Below, in pieces: positions 31,503 through 38,755 of a stretch of DNA of 38,755 bases. This DNA is from Flavobacteriaceae bacterium. GTDB lineage: Bacteria > Bacteroidota > Bacteroidia > Flavobacteriales > Flavobacteriaceae. The stretch lies in NCBI GenBank assembly GCA_027490305.1, contig JAIXYI010000034.1:1-38755 (forward strand), given 5' to 3'. The notes beneath the pieces were generated by a model that was given only the letters and a program-made list of their open reading frames with translations, did not search any database and had not been told where the DNA came from. Numbering within the stretch: the stretch's first letter is position 1; each line of letters begins with the position of its first letter. Position numbers and translations under genes: made by a program.

Positions 31503-32189
31503 ATGGACATCAAAGTCATCGCCTTCGACGCCGACGATACCCTTTTCGTCAACGAGCCCTATTTCGAGGAAACGGAACGGAAGTTCTGTGGCTTGATGGA
31601 GGATTACTTATCACACCAGGGCCTCTCTCAAGAGCTGTTCAAAGTCGAGATTGACAACCTTCCCCTTTACGGCTATGGCATCAAGGGATACATACTTTCC
31701 ATGATCGAAGCGGCGCTGAAGATATCGAACAACACCGTCCGGGTCGAAGCCGTCGGGAAAATTCTCGAATATGGGAAGGAACTATTGGATAAACCTATCG
31801 AACTACTGGACGGAGTGGAAGCAACCTTACAGGCTTTACACGGTCGGTTTCGATTGGTAGTCGCTACAAAAGGCGATCTGCTGGATCAAAGACGTAAGCT
31901 GCATAAGTCCGGCCTCGGCAAGTATTTCCACCACATCGAGGTCATGTCAGACAAAAAAGAAAAGGATTACCTTGATCTTTTGAAACGCCTTGACATCACT
32001 CCGTCTGAGTTTTTTATGATTGGAAACTCGTTGAAATCGGATGTGCTGCCCGTACTCGCGATCGGTGGTCATGCCGCCCATATACCGTTCCACACGACAT
32101 GGGCGCATGAGCGCATCGACCACGAGGTGGTGCACGAACGGTTTCGTTCCTTTACAACGATTTCTGAAGTACTTCCGCTTTTTTCATAA
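31503..32189 (+). CDS. HAD-superfamily hydrolase
   Basis: This 228-aa phosphatase-like hydrolase belongs to HAD subfamily IA. Motif I is FDADDTLF (Asp8 and Asp10), where Asp8 forms the phospho-enzyme. A helical cap of about 80 residues follows (FEETERKFCGLMEDYL to LDKPIELLDGVE). Motif II Thr is in VVATKGD, motif III Lys in the SDKKEKD region, and motif IV in MIGNSLKSDVLP. All four motifs are intact. The substrate is unknown. Members of this type are phosphoglycolate phosphatases, nucleotidases or haloacid dehalogenases. The start is 2 bp after the metG stop, so the genes are co-transcribed, though no functional tie to tRNA charging is evident. Confidence 0.92.
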   Translation: MDIKVIAFDADDTLFVNEPYFEETERKFCGLMEDYLSHQGLSQELFKVEIDNLPLYGYGIKGYILSMIEAALKISNNTVRVEAVGKILEYGKELLDKPIELLDGVEATLQALHGRFRLVVATKGDLLDQRRKLHKSGLGKYFHHIEVMSDKKEKDYLDLLKRLDITPSEFFMIGNSLKSDVLPVLAIGGHAAHIPFHTTWAHERIDHEVVHERFRSFTTISEVLPLFS

Positions 32190-32238
32190 TGGCCTGAGGT
32201 CGGATAATTTCGTACCTTAGACGTTGTTTTCTATTGCT

Positions 32239-33633
32239 ATGAAAAACCGACTATTGGCTTTGATTGGGCTGCTGCCCCTGACCATCGCCGCACAGACCAT
32301 TATGCATTCGTTGCCCCTGGAATTGCAACGACCCATGGCTCGTCAGCAATTGCTTTTGGCTCCCACCGGTGCCAACGGAACGTACCTCGTTGCCTCCGAT
32401 GCTGACCGAACCTACCTCCTTTCCTATAATCGTGCCCTGTTTTTTCGGGATTCGCTTTCGGTACCCCGCCCGGATCGCGAGTATACCGCTATGGCCGGAT
32501 ACAGTTCGGACGCTGAAAGCTTCACCGTTTATTGGACCAAGCCGGACTTTGATAAAATACTGGCCTATCGCTACAACCTGTCGACGCGTTCTGTGTCCAA
32601 ATCCGTCGCATCGATTGACTACGCGAAACAAACCTATCTCTGCTCCTTCAGCGAGAACAACCGTTTTTACATTGTAACGGCGTCCGATACGACCCCATCC
32701 CTTTCCTTCTACTGCTTCAGCAACGGAAATCCGGAGGTCAGGACCGTGGACCTCTCCTCTTATGACCTCGAAGACACCCGGGGTAAGAAAATCAAACTAC
32801 ACGAACTACTGTTGGCATCTGGCCTACAGAAAATCGACTCTTACCTACCGAATCCCGCGGCTTCTGCTACAGGTCCGGTTAAGCTCTATTCCTCTCAAAA
32901 AGGGTTTGTACTGACGATTGATATCAACCGGAAGCAAACCCAGCTTTTTGAAATGGATCCCGATTTTCGCGTGACCCAGAAAACCCTTTCGTTCCCGAGC
33001 CTTGAGGGTGCCGAGCGGCAGAACTCCTTCTTTCACGAAGGGAGGCTCTATCAATTACTCGTGGCGGAAGAAGCGATGGTACTCACCTGTACGGATGTCG
33101 CCACCGGAACGGAAATTGGGCGCTATAACGCCACTGCCGACCAGGACATCAGCTTCCGGAATTCACCCCTACTCGCCCAAGTGGACGACAGTCCCCCAAA
33201 TCAGATAACGGGCAGCAAACGCTTTTTGCGACGCCTGTCAGGCAGTTCGGTCGGACTCACCGTATATCGCTCACCGGAGGACCTTATGGTTACTATCGGA
33301 GGCATGCGCGGGATTGCCACTGCCGGTGACGTATTCCTGGGGATCGCCGCCGGAACAGCAATGGTTTTGGGCGGCGGCGCGGCGGATGTCGGTGCATTTT
33401 CCGATTCGTCGCAATTCGTTTTCTTCGATGCTGTATTTGACAACGATTTCCGTCACAAAGACATGCCGCCACAACTACTCTCCCTCGACAAAATAGGCAC
33501 CTTCGCAGAAGAGGAGGAGTTGGAGGGCCCATCCGCATCGGCTGTATTCGATCATGACGTTTTGTTTACCTATTACGACCGCGCGACGAAACAACTCATT
33601 CTGCGGCGATTCCGGGACGGGGCCGACGAATGA
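32239..33633 (+). CDS. Secreted hypothetical protein, 464 aa
   Basis: No family is recognised. A signal peptide (MKNRLLALIGLLPLTIAAQ) sets the start at 32239, while the in-frame ATG at 32224 would add five residues. The mature protein is beta-rich, with repeated short strands and SxxxG/DxD turns, which suggests a propeller-like or sandwich fold (for example KGFVLTIDINRKQTQLFEMD). A glycine/alanine-rich hydrophobic stretch at about 355-385 (GIAAGTAMVLGGGAADVG) is odd for a soluble protein and may pack as a membrane-active or internal helix. A near-consensus -7 box TACCTTAG lies at 32213-32220. The stop overlaps the next ATG by 4 bp, so it is coupled to the HDAC-like gene. Confidence 0.75.
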   Translation: MKNRLLALIGLLPLTIAAQTIMHSLPLELQRPMARQQLLLAPTGANGTYLVASDADRTYLLSYNRALFFRDSLSVPRPDREYTAMAGYSSDAESFTVYWTKPDFDKILAYRYNLSTRSVSKSVASIDYAKQTYLCSFSENNRFYIVTASDTTPSLSFYCFSNGNPEVRTVDLSSYDLEDTRGKKIKLHELLLASGLQKIDSYLPNPAASATGPVKLYSSQKGFVLTIDINRKQTQLFEMDPDFRVTQKTLSFPSLEGAERQNSFFHEGRLYQLLVAEEAMVLTCTDVATGTEIGRYNATADQDISFRNSPLLAQVDDSPPNQITGSKRFLRRLSGSSVGLTVYRSPEDLMVTIGGMRGIATAGDVFLGIAAGTAMVLGGGAADVGAFSDSSQFVFFDAVFDNDFRHKDMPPQLLSLDKIGTFAEEEELEGPSASAVFDHDVLFTYYDRATKQLILRRFRDGADE

Positions 33634-34532
33634 TCCCAGTTGCTTTCCATCCAATTTACCGACACCCGCTGCCGGAAGGCCATCGCTTTCCGATGCAGAA
33701 ATACGAGCTTTTGCCAGAACAGTTACTATACGAAGGAACATTATCCGAAAGCGATTTCTTCCGTCCGGAACCCGCTTCACTCGATGACATATGCACCGTC
33801 CATGACCCCGGTTACGTTGAGGCATTGTGCCGCGTATCGATCGATCCAAGGGACGCACGGAAAGTAGGCTTCCCGCTGTCGACCGAATTGGTCGAACGCG
33901 AACGTCGGATTACCCAGGGTACTATTGAAGGTTCCCTGAAGGCACTCGAAACTGGCATCGCCTTCAATATTGCCGGAGGCACCCATCATGCCTATCGGGC
34001 GCACGGAGAGGCATTCTGCCTGCTCAACGACCAAGCCGTCGCAGCGCAGTACCTTTTGGACCGTGGTAAGGCATCCAACATTCTCATTGTCGATCTTGAC
34101 GTGCACCAGGGAAATGGAACAGCGTCCATTTTCTCGGGTCGTGATGACGTGTTTACCTTTTCCATGCATGGCCGCAGCAACTATCCCTTCAAAAAAGAAC
34201 AGTCGCACCTCGACATCGCATTGGAAGACGGCACGGATGACGCTACCTATTTGAACACCTTACAAGACACGCTACCCGAACTACTTCGGAAGATAGCGCC
34301 GGATTTCGTGTTCTATCTGGCGGGAGTCGACATACTCGCTACTGACAAATTGGGCAAACTGGGCTGTACGCTGGAAGGCTGCCGGCAACGCGACCGATTC
34401 GTGCTGCGTCTATGCCGGGAGATCGGTGTTCCGGTGCAGTGTAGCATGGGCGGCGGCTATTCGCCAGATATACGAACGATCATCGAAGCCCATGCCAATA
34501 CCTACCGTGAAGCTGTATCGCTGTACCGCTGA
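33630..34532 (+). CDS. Histone deacetylase superfamily protein, class IV-like
   Basis: This 300-aa zinc-dependent deacetylase/amidohydrolase has catalytic His residues in AGGTHHA. The zinc ligands are in DLDVHQGNG (Asp and His) and AGVDILATDKLG (Asp). The downstream part, GKLGCTLEGCRQRDRFVLRLCREIGVPVQCSMGGGYSPD, resembles HDAC11 more than classes I or II. Bacterial relatives remove acetyl groups from acetylated amines or lysines, and the true substrate is unknown. The ATG overlaps the upstream secreted-protein gene by 4 bp. Convergent ssb ends 3 bp beyond its stop. No signal peptide is present, so the enzyme is cytoplasmic. Confidence 0.93.
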   Translation: MIPVAFHPIYRHPLPEGHRFPMQKYELLPEQLLYEGTLSESDFFRPEPASLDDICTVHDPGYVEALCRVSIDPRDARKVGFPLSTELVERERRITQGTIEGSLKALETGIAFNIAGGTHHAYRAHGEAFCLLNDQAVAAQYLLDRGKASNILIVDLDVHQGNGTASIFSGRDDVFTFSMHGRSNYPFKKEQSHLDIALEDGTDDATYLNTLQDTLPELLRKIAPDFVFYLAGVDILATDKLGKLGCTLEGCRQRDRFVLRLCREIGVPVQCSMGGGYSPDIRTIIEAHANTYREAVSLYR

Positions 34533-34535
34533 CTA

Positions 34536-34868
34536 TTACTTGCCCAGCAACAACAATTCGCTCACGACTACTTCTGTGAGAAACCGCCGCTCTCCGTTTT
34601 TGTCTTCGTACGTCTTGTGCGTCAGTTTCCCTTCAATCGCGATCTCTTTGCCCTTGTTTACGTACTTTTCGATAATTTCCGCAGGCTTTCCCCACGCGAC
34701 AACACGATGCCATTGCGTTTCCTCTACCTTCTCGCCTTTGTCATTTTTATAGACATCATTAGTGGCCAGGTTTAGGACGGCCCGCTTTTTCCCCTTTTCA
34801 AAATCCTTGATTTCCGGATCACCACCGACGTTGCCGATTAATTGTACGCGGTTCTTAAGTGCATTCAT
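34536..34868 (-). CDS. ssb: Single-stranded DNA-binding protein, short form
   Basis: This 110-aa protein is a single OB-fold with the SSB signatures NRVQLIGNVGGDPEIKDFEKGKK, WHRVVAWGKPAEIIEKYVNKG and GKLTHKTYEDKNGERRFLTEVVV. The C-terminus ends SELLLLGK immediately after the fold. The Gly-rich linker and acidic tail (DDDxPF type) that recruits repair proteins in typical bacterial SSBs are absent. It is therefore likely a paralogue working beside a full-length SSB elsewhere, or a version that does not use the tail. It ends 3 bp from the convergent HDAC-like gene. An imperfect -7 box (TAGTTTTA on the minus strand, 34899-34906) is 30 nt upstream. Confidence 0.92.
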   Translation of the reverse strand: MNALKNRVQLIGNVGGDPEIKDFEKGKKRAVLNLATNDVYKNDKGEKVEETQWHRVVAWGKPAEIIEKYVNKGKEIAIEGKLTHKTYEDKNGERRFLTEVVVSELLLLGK

Positions 34869-34925
34869 GGCGTGTAAAAATTTTAAGGTTTATAGGTGTA
34901 AAACTACAGCGGCTTTTTCCTTTTA

Positions 34926-34957
34926 AAGTACGGGAAAACCGCATCAATTGTTAAAAT
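34926..34957 (+). repeat. Dispersed TACGGGAAAACC element, copy 2
   Basis: GTACGGGAAAACCGCATC, then TTGTTAAAAT with the same spacing as at 28263-28294 (28 of 32 identical). It lies in the divergent spacer between ssb and the M28 gene, 82 bp upstream of the M28 -7 box. Confidence 0.55.
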
Positions 34958-35038
34958 ATCAACACACGGAGGCGATTGTTCTATCGCTTTTTTCGCACAC
35001 AATCCGGTTCAATAGCCCTGAATGTCAGCGCTTTTTTT

Positions 35039-35046
35039 TAGATTTG
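35039..35046 (+). promoter_or_regulatory. -7 box of the M28 peptidase gene
   Basis: TAGATTTG matches TAnnTTTG and ends 51 nt before the ATG at 35098. No -33 TTTG is seen because a T8 run occupies the region. Confidence 0.45.
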
Positions 35047-35097
35047 TCGAACCCCGCATGTTTACTGTTTTGCTTTTGGCCTTCCTGGCGCCTGACT

Positions 35098-37473
35098 ATG
35101 AAGAAAAAAACCTACTCCGTTCTCTCTGCCTGTGTACTCGCCTGCATGGCCTGCTGGGTACTGTTTACACTTAAACCTGTGGCGGTTCGTGACAAAGTAC
35201 CCCTGTCGGAATTTTCGACGAAGCGGGCGATGGAGCACGTAACCCAAATCAGCCAAAAGCCACACTATGTAGGAAGTCCAGCCCATGAAGAAGTCGTCCT
35301 TTACCTCGAGCAACAACTCCGTGAACTCGGATTGCGTCCGGAGCGACAGGAAGGTTTTGTCATCGGCGATGGCGACAAGCTCGTGTATGCGCGTAATATT
35401 CTGGCTCGCCTCCCAGGCACCACTCCGGGAAAGGCATTGGTGCTTCTGTCACACTATGACAGTGCGCCCCACAGCAAGTCAAAAGGCGCATCGGACGACG
35501 CATCCGGTGTGGCTACGGTGCTAGAAGGACTGCGTGCCTTCCTTCACAATAAAACGCCGCATCGCAACGACATCATCGTCTTGTTCACCGATGCGGAAGA
35601 ACTTGGCCTGAACGGAGCTTCTTTATTTGTAAACCGGCATCCGTGGGCAAAAGACGCCGGACTGGTGCTGAATTTCGAAGCACGCGGCAGCGGCGGGCCG
35701 TCTTGCATGCTGATGGAAGTAAACCGTGGTAACGCTGCCATGATCGGGGCCTTTGCTGAGGCCCATCCGCGCTATCCCGTCACCAATTCGCTGATGTACA
35801 GCATCTACAAGATGTTGCCGAACGACACCGACCTGACTGTTTTCCGCGAAGACCGCCACATCCAGGGCTTCAATTTTGCTTTTATAGACGATCACTTCGA
35901 CTATCATACCGCGCAGGACGATGCGGCTCACCTTGATCCCACGACGCTGGCCCACCAGGGCACGTACCTCATGCCGCTGCTCACGCATTTGGGGAACGCC
36001 AACCTTTCATCGCTGGAATCGGAAGAGGAAGAGGTGTATTTCAACACGCCTGTCGCGCTCGTCCATTACTCTTTTTCCTGGAACGTGCCGCTTGTGGTCA
36101 TCGCCTTTCTACTGTTCGGTGGCATCGTATTCGTAGGATTGGGTAAAAGGGTGTTGGTGCCCCGTGATATGGTAGGAGGATTGCTCCCTTTCTTGATTGC
36201 CTTGCTGCTGTCGGTACTCGTCAGTTGGGGCGGATGGCAATTGTTACTGTGGGCGTATCCGTCGTATCATGAGATCCAACATGGCTTTACCTACAACGGC
36301 TATTGGTACATCGCGGCTTTTTCCGCCCTCACCCTGTCTATTTGTTTTTACTGCTATAAACGCTGGTCGGCCCGCAACAAAGCCCTGAACCACTTCACAG
36401 GGCCTTTGCTGTTATGGATCATCCTGAATGCGGTTCTCTGTGTCGGTTTGCCGGGCGCTTCGTATTTTATCTGGCCGGCCTTGTCCGGGTTGGTGATGCT
36501 TGCCATTTTTGTGGCAACCCAACGGGTGAATCGGATTCTGAACTGGATCCTGGCCCTACCTTCCCTGATCGTTATCGTGCCGTTTATCAAGATGTTTCCC
36601 GTTGGTCTCGGACTGGTGATGCTTCCGGGTGCTATGGTGTTGTTGGTTTTTCTGTTTGCACTGGTTTTACCGCTGTTGGGGCAATTCCCGAAAAAGAATG
36701 TCTGGGGATCAGCCCTGCTGCTGCTTGCGACGGTGCTCTTCGTGAAAGCCCATTTTGATTCGGATTATGCAAAAGGAAAAGCCCTGCCCGACAGCCTGGT
36801 ATATTATCTCAACGCCGACGCGAAAAGTGCCTATTGGGCGTCGTATGATGCCACTGTCGATGACTGGACGGCTACCTACCTGGGTAAAAACCCGAAGGCT
36901 ACTTCCGTCGTAAATGAACTTTCTTTATCGAGTAAATACGGACGGATGTTCCGTCTGGCTGCTCCTGCCGCATTAGTAAACGTCCCGACGCCCTCTATTG
37001 AGTTCCTAAAGGATTCGACAATCGGCAACCGGCGCTATCTGTCAATCCGGATTACGCCACGACGTCCGGTAAACCGCTATGACGTCTTTCTCACCAAGTC
37101 GTGTCGCCTATATAACCTTAAAGCGAATGGGCAAACCGTTCCCGATCGGTTCTCGTCAAAGATGGCGGCCGGTCGCGACGAAAAACTCGTACTATCGTAT
37201 TACGTCAGTACGCAACGACCTCTGGAGCTCTCCTTTAATGTTGACGCCAATGTAAAACCACAAATGGAAGTGGTGGAGTCGTCGTTTGACTTGTTGGAAA
37301 ATCCACTTTATGGCGTGAAGCCGCGGCCTGAACGCTATATGCCGAAACCGTTTCTTGTTAATGACGCGGTTATGGTGCGGAAGAAAATCGTGCCTTCTGC
37401 AACTTTCACGCAAGCACCGTCCGCACAACCCATCGTTCGCGATACCATCCCCGCAGAAAACCGAAATGGCTGA
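35098..37473 (+). CDS. M28 family metallopeptidase with multi-pass C-terminus (ERMP1-like)
   Basis: This 791-aa membrane peptidase starts at the ATG 35098. An in-frame ATG at 34948 lies upstream of the promoter. An N-terminal helix (about 8-24) is followed by a two-zinc aminopeptidase domain at about 40-330. Zinc and catalytic residues lie in SHYDSAP (His, Asp), ASDDASG (Asp), TDAEELGLNG (Glu-Glu), NFEARGSGG (Glu) and DYHTAQDD (His), so the set is complete. After it come about eight or nine membrane helices (from about 345 to 565) and a C-terminal extracytoplasmic beta domain. This layout is like eukaryotic ERMP1/Fxna and related bacterial M28 proteins. The start of the next gene overlaps it by 8 bp. 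Substrate unknown. Confidence 0.93.
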   Translation: MKKKTYSVLSACVLACMACWVLFTLKPVAVRDKVPLSEFSTKRAMEHVTQISQKPHYVGSPAHEEVVLYLEQQLRELGLRPERQEGFVIGDGDKLVYARNILARLPGTTPGKALVLLSHYDSAPHSKSKGASDDASGVATVLEGLRAFLHNKTPHRNDIIVLFTDAEELGLNGASLFVNRHPWAKDAGLVLNFEARGSGGPSCMLMEVNRGNAAMIGAFAEAHPRYPVTNSLMYSIYKMLPNDTDLTVFREDRHIQGFNFAFIDDHFDYHTAQDDAAHLDPTTLAHQGTYLMPLLTHLGNANLSSLESEEEEVYFNTPVALVHYSFSWNVPLVVIAFLLFGGIVFVGLGKRVLVPRDMVGGLLPFLIALLLSVLVSWGGWQLLLWAYPSYHEIQHGFTYNGYWYIAAFSALTLSICFYCYKRWSARNKALNHFTGPLLLWIILNAVLCVGLPGASYFIWPALSGLVMLAIFVATQRVNRILNWILALPSLIVIVPFIKMFPVGLGLVMLPGAMVLLVFLFALVLPLLGQFPKKNVWGSALLLLATVLFVKAHFDSDYAKGKALPDSLVYYLNADAKSAYWASYDATVDDWTATYLGKNPKATSVVNELSLSSKYGRMFRLAAPAALVNVPTPSIEFLKDSTIGNRRYLSIRITPRRPVNRYDVFLTKSCRLYNLKANGQTVPDRFSSKMAAGRDEKLVLSYYVSTQRPLELSFNVDANVKPQMEVVESSFDLLENPLYGVKPRPERYMPKPFLVNDAVMVRKKIVPSATFTQAPSAQPIVRDTIPAENRNG

Positions 37474-38251
37474 AACTAGTATTCTCGGATGCGGATGGTT
37501 AGGACTTCCGTTAGCGAAACAATTGATAAAGAACGGGCACATCGTCAAGGGTTCCACAACCAGGGAATCCCGGCTGGCGCTACTTAAAGAAGCCGGAATA
37601 GACGCGTACCAACTTATAGCCGGACCCGATGCGTTCGTCAACCATCAGCGCTTTCTGCAATGTGATATCCTGATCCTGACACTTCCACCTAAACGGGGAG
37701 AAAGTGGCTATCTGGAAAAGATCGTCTCGTTATTTCCCGATTGTAAGGAAGCCGGGGTACAGCGTATCCTGTTCACGAGTTCGATTTCGGTATATGGAAA
37801 CGAAAAAGGGCTTGTTACGGAAGATACCCGCGTACATCCGGATACGCCATCGGCTGCTGAAATTGTAGCGGTGGAAAACGCACTCAGAGCGTCCTTCCCC
37901 TTGACGACGGTACTGCGTTTGGGCGGACTCACGGGTCCGGATCGACATCCTATTACTTCGCTTGCCGGACGAATGGATATTCCCGACGGTGACGCACCCA
38001 TCAACCTGGTGCATCTGGACGACTGCATCGGCATTATTAAAACCGTGATTGACCAAAACCGATGGGGTGAGACCTTTAACGTGGTGCCGCCTTATCACCC
38101 TTCCAAACGCGCGTATTATACCCAAAAGGCCCTTGAACGGAACTTATCGCAACCCACTTTCTTAACGGGTGGAGAGGATGGGCGTATTGTGGACGGAAGT
38201 GCGATTACGCGTGCCACCGGTTATACCTATTCCGTAGTTGAGAACTTATAA
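37466..38251 (+). CDS. NAD(P)-binding Rossmann-fold protein (SDR, YeeZ-like)
   Basis: This 261-aa protein has the atypical SDR pattern: nucleotide motif ILGCGWLGLPLAKQL (6-20), where GxGxxG reads GCGWLG, and Arg/Ser after the second strand (STTRESR) suggesting NADP. The catalytic region contains SSISVYGN, but the YxxxK motif of classical SDRs is not obvious at the expected place. Then VLRLGGLTGPDRHP and INLVHLDDCIGII follow the epimerase pattern. It is a sugar-epimerase-like enzyme or NAD(P)H reductase of unknown substrate. Translation begins inside the end of the M28 gene (8-bp overlap), so it is expressed with that peptidase. Confidence 0.85.
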   Translation: MAETSILGCGWLGLPLAKQLIKNGHIVKGSTTRESRLALLKEAGIDAYQLIAGPDAFVNHQRFLQCDILILTLPPKRGESGYLEKIVSLFPDCKEAGVQRILFTSSISVYGNEKGLVTEDTRVHPDTPSAAEIVAVENALRASFPLTTVLRLGGLTGPDRHPITSLAGRMDIPDGDAPINLVHLDDCIGIIKTVIDQNRWGETFNVVPPYHPSKRAYYTQKALERNLSQPTFLTGGEDGRIVDGSAITRATGYTYSVVENL

Positions 38252-38252
38252 A

Positions 38253-38282
38253 AAAGGCCCGCAATTGCAGGCCTTTCTTCTT
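38253..38282. terminator. Bidirectional terminator between convergent genes
   Basis: AAAGGCC and GGCCTTT pair around CGCAATTGCA. The + strand continues CTTCTT, and the minus strand continues into TTTTT, so both the SDR gene and the OmpA gene can be terminated here. Confidence 0.8.
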
Positions 38283-38295
38283 ACGGGATAACCCC

Positions 38296-38755
38296 CTATT
38301 TCTTCACGATCAAGAACTCGCTTCGGCGGTTCATCGCGTGTTGTTCTTCGGTGCAGGCCCCTTTGCAGTCAACCTTCGGCTCGCTCTCGCCATAGCCCTT
38401 GCCCGAGATGCGGTCTTTGGAGATACCTTTCGAGATGACATAGGCCACCGTAGACTTGGCACGACGGTCGGAGAGATCGAGGTTGTATTTGTCTGAGCCG
38501 CGGTTGTCGGTGTGCGACTTGACCAGTATCACCATATTCGGGTTGTTGCTTAACACCTGTACGAGCTTGTCAAGTTCGAAGGCGCCTTCCGGGGTGATGT
38601 TGCTCTTGTTGTATTCGAAGAAGATGTCTTTGAGGATGATTTCGGTTTCGGTCACAATCACATCGATCGGGTTCAGTGCCGCCGCTACCTCTACCTTGCC
38701 GCCCTTGTTCTTCTCGATGCCGAAGGTGCCGCTCTCAAAGCCGTCTTTCATCGCC
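38296..38755 (-). CDS. OmpA-family C-terminal domain protein (5' end outside window)
   Basis: This partial gene runs off the right edge. At least 152 residues are visible, and the ATG at 38751 is probably internal, since the frame is open to 38755. The visible part is the peptidoglycan-binding OmpA/MotB domain: DIFFEYNKSNITPEGAFELDKLV, VKSHTDNRGSDKYNLDLSDRRAKSTVAYVIS, KGYGESEPKVDC and MNRRSEFLIVKK. It should anchor the outer membrane to the cell wall. CKGACTEEQHAMNRRSEF, with its Cys pair, is common in flavobacterial OmpA proteins. Whether the missing N-terminus is a beta-barrel, TPR/PD40 or other module cannot be seen. Confidence 0.92.
   Translation of the reverse strand, partial: AMKDGFESGTFGIEKNKGGKVEVAAALNPIDVIVTETEIILKDIFFEYNKSNITPEGAFELDKLVQVLSNNPNMVILVKSHTDNRGSDKYNLDLSDRRAKSTVAYVISKGISKDRISGKGYGESEPKVDCKGACTEEQHAMNRRSEFLIVKK

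Overview
The window looks like chromosomal DNA of a Flavobacteriaceae-type member of the Bacteroidota, with roughly balanced base composition. The evidence is lipoproteins with SC/GC lipoboxes followed by acidic or Asp/Asn-rich stretches, a type IX secretion C-terminal sorting domain, signal peptides cleaved before Gln, -7 promoter boxes of the form TAnnTTTG, and Mfd, MetG, YraN and threonine dehydrogenase of Bacteroidota type. No tRNA, rRNA, CRISPR array, transposase or prophage gene was found. It reads as core genome with small accessory patches.

Layout. Positions 1-222 hold three tandem 74-bp units, each carrying a rho-independent terminator. A lipid-anchored sensor histidine kinase (250-2187, -) follows. 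Next is a tripartite RND efflux operon on the minus strand (adaptor, pump, outer-membrane factor, 8036 down to 2340) closed by a strong terminator. A small secreted protein precedes it. A two-gene minus-strand operon (10761-8753) encodes a DNA-repair/modification-type radical SAM protein and its DUF4130-type partner. An M13 metallopeptidase lipoprotein, a 98-aa hypothetical protein and a duplicated-domain lipoprotein come next.

From 15.0 to 18.5 kb there is a signalling block: a single-domain response regulator diverges from a membrane-tethered TPR/HTH regulator, followed by a T9SS cargo protein. The upstream regions of the TPR/HTH gene and the cargo gene share a 17-bp element with GTCTAC repeated one helical turn apart, at similar distances from a -7-like box. 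This suggests that the regulator, or the response regulator, controls both. A 31-codon basic small ORF with a perfect -7 box follows, then an ammonium transporter without an adjacent glnK, a SnoaL-like secreted protein, and a pair encoding a membrane-anchored small protein and a lipid-anchored truncated globin.

From 21.8 kb the content is mostly housekeeping: SDR-type threonine dehydrogenase (-), a lipoprotein overlapping mfd (which must start at TTG), an ACT-like protein, YraN and an LD-carboxypeptidase (all -). Then come metG, a HAD hydrolase, a secreted hypothetical protein and a class IV histone-deacetylase-like enzyme (+). They are followed by a tail-less SSB (-), an ERMP1-like M28 peptidase with many membrane helices overlapping a Rossmann-fold gene (+), and the C-terminal part of an OmpA-family protein (-) that runs off the right edge.

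The most interesting non-coding signals are the GTCTAC direct-repeat pair, back-to-back palindromes over the ACT-gene promoter (27672-27706), a 37-nt near-perfect inverted repeat (28202-28238), a dispersed TACGGGAAAACC element, nine heptamer units (13097-13159), the triple terminator array and the 31-codon ORF. Family assignments were made by reading motifs. No database search was possible, and promoter calls rest on the -7 box alone unless stated.
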